Below are positions 1 to 12,300 of a DNA stretch of 64,000 nt, piece after piece. The notes beneath the pieces were generated by a model. It was not told where the DNA came from, did not search any database, and saw only the letters and a program-made list of their open reading frames with translations. The first letter of the stretch is position 1, and every line of letters starts with the position of its first letter. Source of the stretch: Linderina pennispora (taxonomy: Eukaryota; Kickxellomycota; Kickxellomycetes; Kickxellales; Kickxellaceae); assembly GCF_002104995.1 (NCBI RefSeq), contig NW_024468284.1:1-64000 (forward strand), written 5' to 3'. The position numbers and the translations under genes were made by a program.

Positions 1-273
1 GCTTGGCCCCCTTCCAGGCACAGCTTGTGCTCGGTGATGCCGCGCGGCTTGCTGGCATCTGTGGTGTTGCGCTCAGACCCATAGAGCACCACATAGTCGC
101 CCAGATCAAACGACTCCTGCGTCAGCTTGCGGTAGAGAGCCTGCCACAGCGGCTTTCGCAAGCCCGACTGACTCGAGCTGCTGCTTGTGTGTGGCCTCGA
201 ACTGCCCATACTGTAGCATAAACGTGCTGGCTGCGTCGACCGACGGGATTGGGTTGTTTCCTCCGATAGCCAT
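1..273 (-). CDS. TTLL12-like tubulin-tyrosine-ligase family protein, N-terminal part (partial, one frame break)
   Basis: The gene starts at the ATG complementary to 271-273 and runs off the left window edge. The first residues (MAIGGNNPIPSVDAAS) lead into YGQFEATHKQQLES and, after a one-base frame change, LRKPLWQALYRKL and ESFDLGDYVVLYG. This follows the start of TTLL12-type proteins, where a region of the form FxxxHxxxLxxxGVPxxxWxxLxxKL precedes the SET-like and ligase domains. The family acts on, or binds, the C-terminal tyrosine of tubulin and has also been tied to histone modification. The frame breaks at CCC 163-165; removing one base restores a continuous frame, so I read this as a homopolymer error rather than a dead gene. 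No ligase-domain residues are inside the window, so function rests on the N-terminus alone. Confidence 0.55.
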
Positions 274-599
274 AGCTGTTTAAATAAGGCGAATGTAGAG
301 AATTGGTTGAATTGGGAGTAAAACTAAGGCGGTAGAAACCGATCCAAAACCTGCTTTAAAAATTCTACTGGCGATGCTGGACAAGGGTTGAAAAATGCTA
401 ATCACCAAATTCTGGGTGTGATGATCCGCACACACATCACATGCCATGGCCCTTATGTACCGATGGACTAGAACTACCAAGGCACTTGTTGGGTACCAGT
501 TAGAGGCCCATGATCCAGCACCACTCTTCTTCATTTCTTTGAGTGAGCTGGGATGTACTATGTACGCTCCTACCTTCATCGTACAAGTAAACTAATCTC
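274..599. other. Intergenic spacer with no gene seen
   Basis: This stretch lies between the start of the TTLL12-like gene and the stop of the SulP gene, both on the minus strand. It should hold the promoter of the first and the 3' end of the second. Short minus-strand open frames here (280-579, 500-724) have no recognisable protein features. Confidence 0.5.
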
Positions 600-2570
600 T
601 TACGTTGACATAGAGATTGACTTATGCCGCTCAACCAGGTCCTCGCGGCCAACGCGGATCGCTTCGTAAGTCCCAGGTGAGCCGTGGGCGACGATTTGAG
701 CAAGCTTGTGCGATTTGGTGACAAGATTCAGGCTGATTCTATCGAGTCCAATGATGAACAGATCCAAGCCCTTATCAACAGAGATATCCCGAAGTACAGT
801 CTTGAGTGCCTCTACACCAGACGAATCGTACATGGTAGATTCCGACATGTCTAGTATAGCAGCAGCACATAACGATAACTGGATAACAACGCTGTGGTTC
901 TCGAAAAACGTCATTACTTGGGTAGCCGATCCAAAGAACAATGCCCCTGCGATCTTCACTGACGCCATTAGGCATGGTGTTGGAGGTGTGCTGGTCTGCA
1001 TCTTTTCGATATGAATCTCGATGCTGGTTGCTGACTGTGGGACAATCGGGGTAGGGGCTTTGGTGCCGTCGCCATCGTCTGCCCCCTCTGCCTGCTCATC
1101 TGTAGGTGTGAGTGCAGCTGCATAACCACTGGTATTTGCTTTAATTGGCTCCACCTTCATCGCAATTCCAGTGTTGCTTGAAAGCTTCCACGCCAGAACC
1201 ACTGCGCTCCAGGCAATACCAATAAGCATAGCGATGGCAAGGTCTGTAGCGACAGCAAGCACAGTGACAAGAATGATTGTTATCATGTCAGTCACGGGGA
1301 TGCTCCAACGGAAGATGTATACGAATGTACGCCATTCAAACGTCTTGATGACGACAACGAAGAGGATCCCAGTGAGTGCAGAAACTGGAATCATCTCGAT
1401 AACATTTCCAGCTACGGCGACAAACAGGAGTATCAGGAACGAAGCAACAGTTGTAGAAACACGAGAGAGAGACCTATTGGTAAGGTTCACCGTGGTCTGG
1501 CCAACCATGACCGACCCACCGACAGACGTGAAGAACGAGGATAAAAGGTTTCCAGCACCTTGCCCCAGACAGTCGCAGTTGCAGTAGTAGGCAGGGAGGT
1601 TAACACCAACTATTTTCAAGCACAGCTGCCACGTCATTGCCGTTTCAACAAGTCCAACAATAGCGAGCAGGATAGCCTTCGGGATCACAATCTCCCAGAA
1701 GTGGCCAGACCGCCATGGGACATCAGGGATGTGGGCCTTGGGAACACTTCCAGAAAATGTTGCCATATCGCCAATAGTACGGATGGGCCGATTGAGCGCA
1801 CTGTCGTATATAAACCGAGCGATTACAGTGCCGATAACCATGGCAGTCAGAGATGCAGGTAGAACGTTGGCTCCAACCGAGAATTTGCCAATGCACAAAT
1901 GTCTCTTAATGCGCGGCTGAAGAAGAACAGCCGCTATCGACAGGAACACGATGATTAGGACCTGCCATGTCTGTCCCTCGTCAAGCCGTAGCCAGCACTA
2001 GTCGTTGGGCGGAATGAAATCCATCGGTGGACACACTCTCCCGTTAATGACCTCGACGTTGTCCTTCGGGTTCCTCGATGAGCTGTCTGTTTGAAACGCA
2101 TTCAGCTGCGCACGGAAGACCACAATCGCCAATCCATTCATGAACCCCACCATCATCGAGTGAGGCACAAGCTTTAAGAATCTTGTCACTCCAAGTGTCC
2201 CAAGCACAAGCTGGATTAGCCCGCAAAGAAGTGTAGTTGCAAAGAGCCACTCGGTCCTCTCGGAAAGACACCTGTCACCCAGGGGCCCGTCATCTGCTGT
2301 CAGCTCTTTTTGAATGTTCACCATTCCGCCTGCAATCCCGCTGACCATGCCCGGTAGTGACCCAAAGATGCCTGCAATCAGACCAATGAAGAATGTAGAG
2401 TATAGGCCCTTCACAGGAGAGATCCCCGCCACAAATGCAAACGCGACTGACTCGGGGACCTGCATGAATGCGATGGACACGCCACTGAGCACCTCGTCCT
2501 TAAGAGCGACTGGGTTCTTGGCAAAGTAGACCGTGGAATCAGCCAGAAAAAGAAGACTGCTGCAGTCTAA
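600..2570 (-). pseudogene. SulP-family anion transporter with in-frame TAG and unclear 5' end
   Basis: Two open stretches share one frame: about 2570-1998 and 1997-600. The upstream part carries the SulP transport core (VLSGVSIAFMQVPESVAFAF, GLYSTFFIGLIAGIFG, then LVPHSMMVGFMNGLAIV). The downstream part carries the remaining membrane helices and a C-terminal STAS domain (SVKIAGALFFGSATQVMTFF and DMSESTMYDSSGVEALK). SulP proteins move sulfate, bicarbonate or other anions across membranes. A TAG at 1998-2000 interrupts the frame after PPMDFIPPND. No frame change is needed to rejoin the halves, so this is a nonsense codon, unlike the homopolymer breaks elsewhere. The N-terminus has no convincing ATG; the frame runs upstream of 2492 to AG-rich acceptor-like sequence near 2560, so a first exon is missing or unrecognised. 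The wording of the core is closer to bacterial or algal SulP proteins than to Sul1/Sul2-type sulfate permeases. It is probably a decaying gene. Confidence 0.7.
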
Positions 2571-3303
2571 ATAGACTAATCACTATCAAAGCGCCTTGTG
2601 CTAGCATTGATCTAGTGATCATCAATCTTAACGAGTAGATCGCTGACTGCTTAGTGGCTTGGCCAACCAGCCGAACCCAACATGCAGCTGAGTCAGAGAC
2701 AGGCATGCACCTATGATACTAAATACACACCTTGCACTGGATGTACCAAATCTAAATCGAAGAGACCTTGGAAATACGTGCTACAGAAAACTAGGACAGA
2801 ATGTTAGGACATACTAGTTTTTTATGTTGTAGGTCTAGAGCACACGGTGGGCGGTGTAGGGCAAGAGGTAAAAGGAAATAAGAAACGAGTAACGGGAAAC
2901 ACTTTATATGTAGATATGTGTGTAATTTTCGTTTATAGTCGGAACAGATATTCGAACAGTAATGTATCGGTCCAAGAATATGCCAGCAGCGTGAGCAAAG
3001 TATCAATAGAAAGCGACAAGGTCAAGTATTATATTGATGTAAAGAAAAGCTAAAGAGAAATAGGAAGAGAGAGGCGAGCGCAAAGGTTTTATACCATCGC
3101 TCAGGCGGCACAGCCAACAAGAAAAAGAATGAAAAAGAATGAAAAGAACAACAGGATGAAAAGCTATGTAGTTCGCAGTAATCGGATCTTGAGATTCTAA
3201 CACTTGCAAGTAGTTAATAGACGTCCTAAATCTGTTTTATGTTTTATTGAATTTCAGTTCTGATATTTAAAGATGATTGCAGTTGAAAAAGTAATGGATC
3301 TGT
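2571..3303. other. AT-rich intergenic region containing an LTR-like repeat
   Basis: No gene is visible. The region holds the 3' flank of the FAS gene and the left copy of an inverted repeat (2970-3202), described separately. The rest is low-complexity AT-rich sequence with stop codons in all frames. Confidence 0.5.
2970..3202 (-). repeat. LTR-like repeat, left copy (inverted relative to 16234-16454)
   Basis: Read on the minus strand from 3202, it begins TGTTAGAATCTCAAGATCCG. It continues with GCGAACTACATAG, CATCCTGTTGTTCTTTT, GCCTGAGCGATGG, a TATAAAA box (complement of 3087-3093), CGCTCGCCTCTC and CTTTAGC, and fades near GGCATATT. The same blocks occur in the same order at 16234-16454 on the plus strand. 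A sharp start at 5'-TG, an internal TATA box and a pyrimidine-rich middle fit a solo LTR of a Ty1- or Ty3-type element. I found no clear target-site duplication or CA end, so the LTR assignment is inference. Confidence 0.65.
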
Positions 3304-6300
3304 TCAGAATGTGTACTGGTTGGTTCTGGAGTCCAACTTGGCCCTTGCATTTGAATCTAAGAACACCTTAGCTTCTTGTTCCTGTGAGAATGGGGCTGCT
3401 TCCTTTGCCTGGAAATACGTGTGATTTCCAAGGAGTGCACCCTGCAGGTAGCGAGTTGACTTCTTCATACGCTCTTCGACTTTTAGTTGTGTACTCGTCC
3501 AGCTCCTCCTTTGAAAGTGCGGCAAATAGGTAGTCCGGATGAACGATAAGTCCTGCTCCATTGGACTGGCTGAATCCAAACGATGTGAATAGCGCGGCCT
3601 TGATAGTCGGCACATGGATAGTCTTACTCGGATAGACGAGATGCTCAAACCGCTCAAAATCTTTATCAATATTGTCAGCATTCCTATTTCCTGGAATCAG
3701 CCCCGTCGTCATTGACTGAAGAATACCATGCATGGAGCAACTCGCAGAGGATGCTTTCATATGGCCTAAAATCCACTTCTGGCAAACAACAGGGACTGGA
3801 AGACCAGGCGTGCGTCCAATTTGCTTCATGAGTATGTTCACAATGTTGGACTCATTCTTATCGTTCAGCTTGGTGGATGTTCCATGGAATGACGCCAGCC
3901 CAATATCATCTGCACCAAGACCCCATGTCGCTAGTGCAGCACGAAGGGGCGAGATAGACTCACCCATTTTGTAAAAGTCGTTGCCCCATGTTGTCTTAGC
4001 TGCCTTTTTCATCTTGTTCACCACGCTGGCATTGCTGATACGATCTAGTGCAGCCAGCTGTGCGTCACGCATCTGCCTCCTATAATGGATATCAAGCAGT
4101 TGCAAGTCTGACAGGGTAGGACTCTCCTTTCCAATCGACAATATTCCTTGGCCTGGGGCACCCGAGTTACGTGTTGACTTGTCGGTGGCAGTGGCAGTCA
4201 TTGCCAAAATTCCATAGATTGGCGCACCATATTTGAGAGCTGCAGAGGCTGACATTAGAACGGCCATCCCTGAGCCATAGCTCTCAGCAAACCCACCTCT
4301 GGTAGATGTACAGGGCCGTGAGCACTCCTTAGGATCTCTTCCTTTGATGCGCTCATCCGTAGGATTCACGATGCCATTGATCAAACTCAACTCATATGAC
4401 ATATCACTGGTATACCCCTCGCCTGCACCAGCAATCATAATATCCGCTTTTCCTTGGATAATAGATTCTGCAGCAAGGTCTAGCGCGATGGCTGAAGTAG
4501 CACATGCGCCAACAGTCGGCTTTAATGGGCCAGATGCCGAGAACAGAAGCGTATTGAGCCATGCACTCATATTATTGACAGAGCACTCGATCAACTTGCC
4601 CGGGTGCACATTCTTGTCCATATACCTGCCGCGTACCAAGTCTGTATTACTTTGTGCTCCACCTAAACAAGATCCAACTGAGTGACCAACCTTCGAAACA
4701 TGGAAGTACTGGTAGAGCTCATATGGATCTGTAATGCCAGATTTGAGAAGCGCTTCCATCGCAGCAATGAGTGTGTAGCGGTTCAACTCATCCATACCCT
4801 GTGCAAGGCCCTTGGGTATTCCTAGCCGAACTGGATCCCATCCGGTGGGCAATTGAGATAAAAGGGCGCCGTTAAAAGTAGCCGCCTTTTGGCACATGGA
4901 TTATTGCGCCTTTGAGGAATCTAACAGACCATGTCCCATCAGGGTTCTCCCATATGTCAACTTTGTCCCTATTAGCCTGTTTGAAATGAACAGCTTCCTC
5001 TGCACTGGTCTCAAATGGAGGCATGTCCTGATCGATTTGAAGCTCGCGGATGAAGGACTTCATATTCACCGCATCCTCCCCCCAAACTTCTGGCTCAACA
5101 GCACGAATACCGGTATGTTCCAAGATATATGGCTCGTATTTTGCCTTGATGTTCATGTCATGCACTGGCTCCTGTGTCTTTGCGTCAACCCAACCAATGT
5201 AATAACTTCCAGTGTCAGGATGATCGCCTGAGAACCTCTTGATCAGCCCCATCATCCATGCCAGCTCAATACAGCCTTCCACTGAAAACACACCATGCGC
5301 CTCCTGTTCCCAGCGCAAGGCTGCATTCCCAAATCCTCCAACTTCGCCAAACCCTGTCACAACGACAACTTTATCCAAGTCGAGCATGCCCTCCAGGCAT
5401 CTTAGGTGTTCGAGCTGTTCATATGACTTTACAAGTGGTGCGTCGATTCTGTGCTGGGCTCGGGGCATCGTCTTATTTCCCTGTTCCACTCGTAATATGG
5501 CCTCCGTATTCTCCGCTATGAACTTTAGGCAATAGGCTGCATTTATTACCTTTCTTTCGTTGGTAGCGTATTTAAGTTCAGAGCGACTTTTCTCCAGATC
5601 TTTCCCAAAGCCTTCGTTTACCTTGTACATGCCATTGAAGTTGCCAAACACAGGATTGCTGTGCGCTGCCTCTTCCATTCTTTGTGATAGCAGGCAAAGT
5701 ATGTTGAAAGACATTTCCTCACGAGAGAACGTACGCATGCCAATTTCTTCCATGGCTACATACACATTTGCACTTCCAAATGTCATGTTTGTGCTACGAG
5801 TCCATCCGATATCACCCCCCGTTATGGAGATATATTCAGACCATGATTCGGAATGCCAACGGTTATACAGTGTATGCAAGGCTGCCTTTGTTTCACCATA
5901 CATCCCATCATAGCCTACCATTCCACGGTTGTACGAGTGTGGTAGAATAAGTAACGATGGCTGGAGGATGTTTCCAGTCCTTATCTTAGCTGCTTTAACC
6001 TGTCCTATTATCCGGAACAGATTAGTCAGAAGGATACGGATTGTTAGCTCAGAATAGGAGTCTACACTTGCTGCATCTTTGCCATGTTCTGGGAAAGCAG
6101 CAAATGGGGCAATGTAGTCCAGATCCCAGCCAAGGCCATCGTCATTGTAGATATATTGGATGAGGGCCTCTACATCGCATGATGATGCCTGGTTGAAAGG
6201 GACAAGAATCAGTTCAGATCCGCGAGAACCAAACTTCCGGTACATCTCCTCGAAGAATCGGATTGACGACAGGGAATAATTGGACGTTGTAGCAACCACT

Positions 6301-9300
6301 TTAGCTCCACCAGATAGCAAGCCTTCGACCAATCCTGAGCCAATGGATCCCTTTCCACACCCGGTAACCAGTGCACATTTGCCTTCAAACGATATACCGT
6401 TTACCGCCGCGTCCTCCATCGAACTGAAGTATTCATCAGTCAACTCCTTGTCATATGACCAAGTGTTTCCAGCATGCTTTTCATGCATATGTAGCAAAGG
6501 CAATCCATCCTGGTTGGTGCTTTTCATACTCTTGATGTAGTCACATATCGATTTCTCGCCTTCCCTAGGAATCTCGGAACTGACGATATCACCTTTATGA
6601 GTAACCTCAGTATGTGGTCGCATTGGGGTTGAAAGCTCTTTATAGACAGGTGCCACATTTTCTGACTCCTTACAGGCAGCATATATGATATCTGCTTGTT
6701 TCAGAGCATGTTGGGAAAAAGGGATAGGGGCTTCTTTGAGAGTCTCAATAAATGCCTGCAACATCGAGAGCAGTCCAGGATTGGACCGGTTCTTGAGCAT
6801 GTGGATACGTTTCATATATGTATCCTGATCCATACTTGGCTTCTCTCCACTCAGAATCCCAGAGATCCACTCAAACACATCCTGACGGGCCCAGTTCCAG
6901 TATGAGTCAAAGTGACGAGCCTTGTATGCATCAAACTGCATTCTGGTTTTTTCGATAAACTTGTCACCAACCTCTCGTTTAATTTCATTAATGTCGAGCT
7001 CGAGAGCTGCAATCTCCAACTGCTGCTCATTAGCTGATCTGGCACCTTGGCGCATATCATGGCCTGCATGTCTCGCGAGCGTCTCTATCTGATCAAGAAT
7101 TAATTTTCTTTGGTTCCTCTGAGCCTTGTCAAATTCAGCGCTGTTGATAACAACCGAACTTGCCATGTTGCCACTGCTATTTCCAGTTTGTGTTGCAGCC
7201 GTCAATGGTATTCCTACATGTCTTGCATACTTTTGGGCAGCTGTCTCCAACCAAATATGGGCTGCATTATCATCAGCAAGTCGATTTGGTGGCTCCATAG
7301 TAATTGACAATAGTAGCAAGGCATCTTGTCTGCGCGGACCCAGCCCGTATTTATCCATCAAATAAGAACGAGCAGCTGACAGTGTGAACCCACTTGGGAA
7401 TTTGCTAGTCAGCAGTTTGCCGACAAGCGACTGAGAGTGCTTGCCAAGGGAGTCCGTAGTGCTTCCAAGCTTCTTGGCAAGCTCCTCTATGGGCTGCTCC
7501 TCTGCATGATCAGGAAGTTTCTTACCAAATTCCTTTTGGAACTCACCAAATAGTTCATTTTGCACCATTGACTTTCCAGCTACAAGTTCCTTAATCGACT
7601 TGTTGGGATTGATCTCAGGAACAGCCATAGAGAGCTTTCGTGAAATAACTGTTACCAGTATGTCAACAATTGGAATAGGCACATCATCAACAGATGAGAC
7701 CACAGCTGGCAGAACAGGAAGCGAAGGTACCTGTTTCTCCACGGCAGGAATTTGGGGCTCAAATGGTTTCTCTTGAATGCTCGGTTTAGTGCTTGAACTC
7801 TGAGCTGACCTTAACAGCAATGGGTTAGTAGGTACAGCATCTCTTTGAGCACCTATGTAGTACACCTCATCTTTATCCTTGAGTGCATGTAGAGTAGCAA
7901 CTTCTTTGCGCAACCAATTGTCGCTCTCCAAAGTTTGGGTTGTCATACGGCACAGTGTTGAGCTTGGACCAATCTCGACCAGGCGCTTCACAGAACACCT
8001 GTTGAACATCACGTCCTGTGTCTCAATCCATTTTACTGACGAAGCAAACTGGAAAGATAAAAGCTCAATAAGAAGAGTCCGTGCAACTGATGCCATTTCC
8101 TTTGACGGACAATCATCATCTGTGCTCCAGACTTGAAGGATATCCTCAATAACTGGTGAGTGGGTGAGAGTATAGACATATTCAAGGTATTTCTTTGTAA
8201 TCGCAAAACGTTTGCCCAGTCAGGTTGGGGATATACCTCCCACAGAGTAATAAGGGAAGCCTTTGTATATGTAGGATCCTTTGGTCAAGCAAACTGCGGA
8301 ACGTATCAATACTCGTAGACATCTGACTTGAATGCGATGGAACATCAACACCAAGTATTACTGTTGTCGCTCGGCCATTTTGCAATATCTGTTCATTAGG
8401 ATGGGAAGCCAGTATATCATCGATAGTGCTTGATAATAGATCATCCACTCTCGACTCTGTTAATGACAGAAATCTTAACGAGAGCTCTTCTACAGCCATA
8501 CACATGATATATAGGCTTTCCACATGTCCTGTGACAACATATTGCTGTCCACGAACGTTGTAGTTGATAACTTCTAGGAGCTGCTGCTTCCGCTCACGAA
8601 TACGGTCAACAATTTGGATTAGATTGGCCTCGCTGAAGTTGTTTCCAACAAGCTGCGGGTGAACAGATACCATCGCATACTGGGAGCAGCCATTGGCATC
8701 CCGATCTACTGATGTATGGAGCAAAAGCCCGCGATAGAGAGCAATGTCGACAGCATTCTCGACAGAAACAATCTCAGCAATTGCTGCGAGTGACCCAAAC
8801 TCACCAAGCGAATGGCCAGCGAAAATGGCATCATCCTGGATAAGACCATGAGCACGCATGTCTGCAGCCTGAGCTAGCGACATCACCGTCTGGATCGGCT
8901 GTGTGAACAGTGTCGCATTGAGCAAGCCATTTGAACACCGGTGCGTGTATGATTTTGATGACTGAGTGATCTCCGGAATCAGCTGCTCTATCTTGCCGTC
9001 ATATTCACGTACCAAAGAGAGGTAGTTTGTACGAATTGGTGAGCCTTTCTTGCCACCGAGTTTAACCAAGTACTCTCTCGGATTCTCTTGGACTATTTTC
9101 AGAAGAGAAACTCCATACTTCTTCAGCATGTGTCTATCAGCTCGGTCCCACACATCTCTGGCAGCTGTGGATGACATGTAGAGGTCCATCCCCATGCCAA
9201 CAAACTGTGACCCCTGCCCAGTAAAGACATATGCAGTCTTTGCCTGGGCAACCTCAGCTGTGAGCGTCAGCACTGTTTCCCCATTCTGGTTTAGCGTCTT

Positions 9301-12300
9301 GCCATCGATAACCATGTATCCGTCGTTCATTCCCGTGTGAGACAGCTCCACCCGAAGTTTATCGTTTGGATAGACCTTTCCAACAAACTGGACGCTGTAT
9401 GAGCGCATGCGCCGAGGGTCGTTATCAGCAACAACTCGTTCGACAATAGCACGGGTTGCAGCAGATGTCCACATACCCTGGCAAAGCATTTCCGATTCTC
9501 CCAGATATGCAGCTATATACGGATTAGTATGCATCATGTTCTGATCGCCAGAAGCATGCGCAAACTCCCAGTTCTCTGATGGAGCATTCATAGACAAGAT
9601 GCCAGAATTTCCTGCTTGCCATGATGCCGTTCCCCCATGCTCAATAGGCACAAAACCAATACTTTCTAGATGATTTTCGTCTAGATATTGTAAGACAGGG
9701 TTTCCACAAACACCATCTCCCTCGTAATAGACATCAGCGATGTGCTCGAATTCCCCATAGGCTTGTAAGCGATACACAGGTCCAGCTGTCTTGATCTTGG
9801 AATACAGATTCTTGGATTTGAACCGGTACAGAGAATGAAGTTTGAACTCCAGAATATCCCCAGGCAAAATCTTGAACGGTTCAGGAGATTCCTTGCAAGT
9901 AAACCACTCATTGGATTCAAGAACTGCTGGCATCACATCAGATATAATTAGCATGCGTCGTACGGGTTCATCACCTGATCGAAACGTCTGGCTGTATGCA
10001 ACATGCTGATTAGGCGAGATGAGGACATCTTTAGACGTAGCAATGAGTGCTCCTTCACGGTGAAACTTTGTCGTAAGTGTGATTTTCAGACCCGAATCCA
10101 CGTTTTCAAGAGCAGTAAGAGCTACTTGGTAGTCAATGGTATCTCCTACACGCAGTATCGCCACGCCTGATACATACTCGGCGTTATGGTATTGATGGAG
10201 AACTCCAACAAGTCCTTGATAAAGTGGAGGAGTGGTCATAATAGAAAGCGTCTGCTTGGTCATGGCGCTGAGGAAAATGTCTATTGGAGCCAGATGTTGC
10301 TCGCCGACTGCTTTTTTATAATATTTTGATGAGTTGTGAACACTCGAGCAGTATCTCTGAACAAAGTCTTCCGTTACAGCGAATGGCTTGTGCTCAATAT
10401 CCGAAAAGAGTCGATACAGACTACTCCCGCCCATGTCGGCGGACTCAGCTGCTATTCCATAGATGTCAAGGAATGCATTGCGGTATGACAAGTCCCGGCC
10501 CTCAACGTCTTCAGCAACAAGTGCTGCTGGTTTGGATGGCATGTAGATGTAAGGGAACTGAATCTCAAACTGGTCCTCGCCAATCCGATGGTAAATAATC
10601 ATCAGAATATTCTTCTCACCATGGAGCTGTATGCGAATGTCCAATAGCCCAGTTGGTCCATGGATATCGAGCTTGACCGGCCTATCGCCAGCAAAGACCA
10701 CCTCCGCTGTCTGCCCTGCCATCGGTCGCAGAACCTGCCTTATTGGATTTGCAGCATACAGTGACTTACGAGCTACAACTGGCGATGTGAGAAGTGCACG
10801 AAGCCAGCTCTGAGTAGGACCTGCCAGTGCCTCCAGCCATACATCAGGATCTGGAAGCAGTGCTGCATCGGTTGGGAGCTTGTATGTGCGGCTTGACTCA
10901 TCAACAGCCACTGCAACCGAGGTAGGGAGCGATACTGGAAAAGGCTCTGGTGCAAGGTACTCGCAAGGACGGACTAGAGATGCATCCTTATCGAAATTGC
11001 ACATGCTAAGCTTTTCCGTTAGCCCGGTGTAAACACGGTCGAGTATATCCTTGACTGGCTCGTTGACTGTGGTAACATATTTTGCAGACACAGGACCCAA
11101 GGCAACAACGGTACGCTGGACATCTCTGTCAACAACTGTATCCAAATCCTCAGCCTGTGAATACATGTCCTTTGTCATCCAGACATGCAGGTCGGCGTCG
11201 AGGATAGGAACGAATGGAACTGGCTTGGTCCCAGAACGCTTGCAAAGCCAGACCAGATACTGAACATCCTCAAGCGCAATATGAGTGCAGCTTATCTCTG
11301 GGTAGTTTTTGACCAGCCAATTAATGATCCCTGATGGATTTTGAAGCTGTATATCATACTTGAATGCCCGGGTGATTTCTGCCCTAGACACTCGGTCCTC
11401 AACCCTCGAAATGAATTTCCCAAAAAGTCTGCAGTAGGACACATCCAGCCACCTGGACTTGTCTGCGACGTACATGAACTCCACAAGTCGATTGAGTACT
11501 TCCAGGTACGTCATCTCTTCCAGATCAACCACCCGACCGTCGGATTTCTTGCCAAACCATGGCCGCGCACAGTCCACATTGAGCCGCTTAATGATATGAT
11601 CCTTGTTTGCCATGATTGTCGGCAGCTGGTCAGCGAGGGGCTTTGAGAATATCATGTCGTTCAACTCTCTGAGAGCCAGTGCAGCTCGAGTAGCTAGAAT
11701 ATGGACATGTTCTCCCAAATCCGACAATGTTGATATCACTCCGCCAGCATTGCCAGTATATGATGACTCCCACTCGCTGTCCTCAACGCCAGTGGCTGCC
11801 GCAATGAGCTCCTTTGCTTCCAGAGATATGGCACTCTCTTTTGCAGTGAGGACACACGACGCTAACAATACTCCATCAACAGGCATAGGCGCATATCCAA
11901 ACTGGACACTCCACTGGCCGGAGAGATATGGCAGAATGCTGTCGGCATCGCCGAACCCTGACCCAACGACCAGGATGGTATTCGGCAGTGACCGGATCTT
12001 GCTGTAGGTCTCCAGAATTGGCCTGTGGAAGTCTTCACACGAATGGTGGCCACCACCGCGACCGCCAGTCCACTGGATAATGACTGGGAAGTCAGGGTTT
12101 GCCCCGGCGATCGCGAGTGTCTGGAGAATTGTAGCCACTGACCCGGGCTTGAAGGCAACATGCTTTATGCCTGCATTGCGCAAGTTCGCAATTATCCCGT
12201 TGGCGACAGCAACTGAGGGAACACTACCACTAATATGGAGCCCTGTGATCGGTATTCCCTCTCGACGCATATGCAGGATACCTGGGTATTGGAACACCCA

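Noticed and set aside
8170..8300. A small intron explaining the frame change in the FAS transferase domain
   Set aside because: The conserved GRYIPNLTG and KRFAITKKYLEYVY are adjacent and both coding; removing one G joins them without loss, so a base error fits better.
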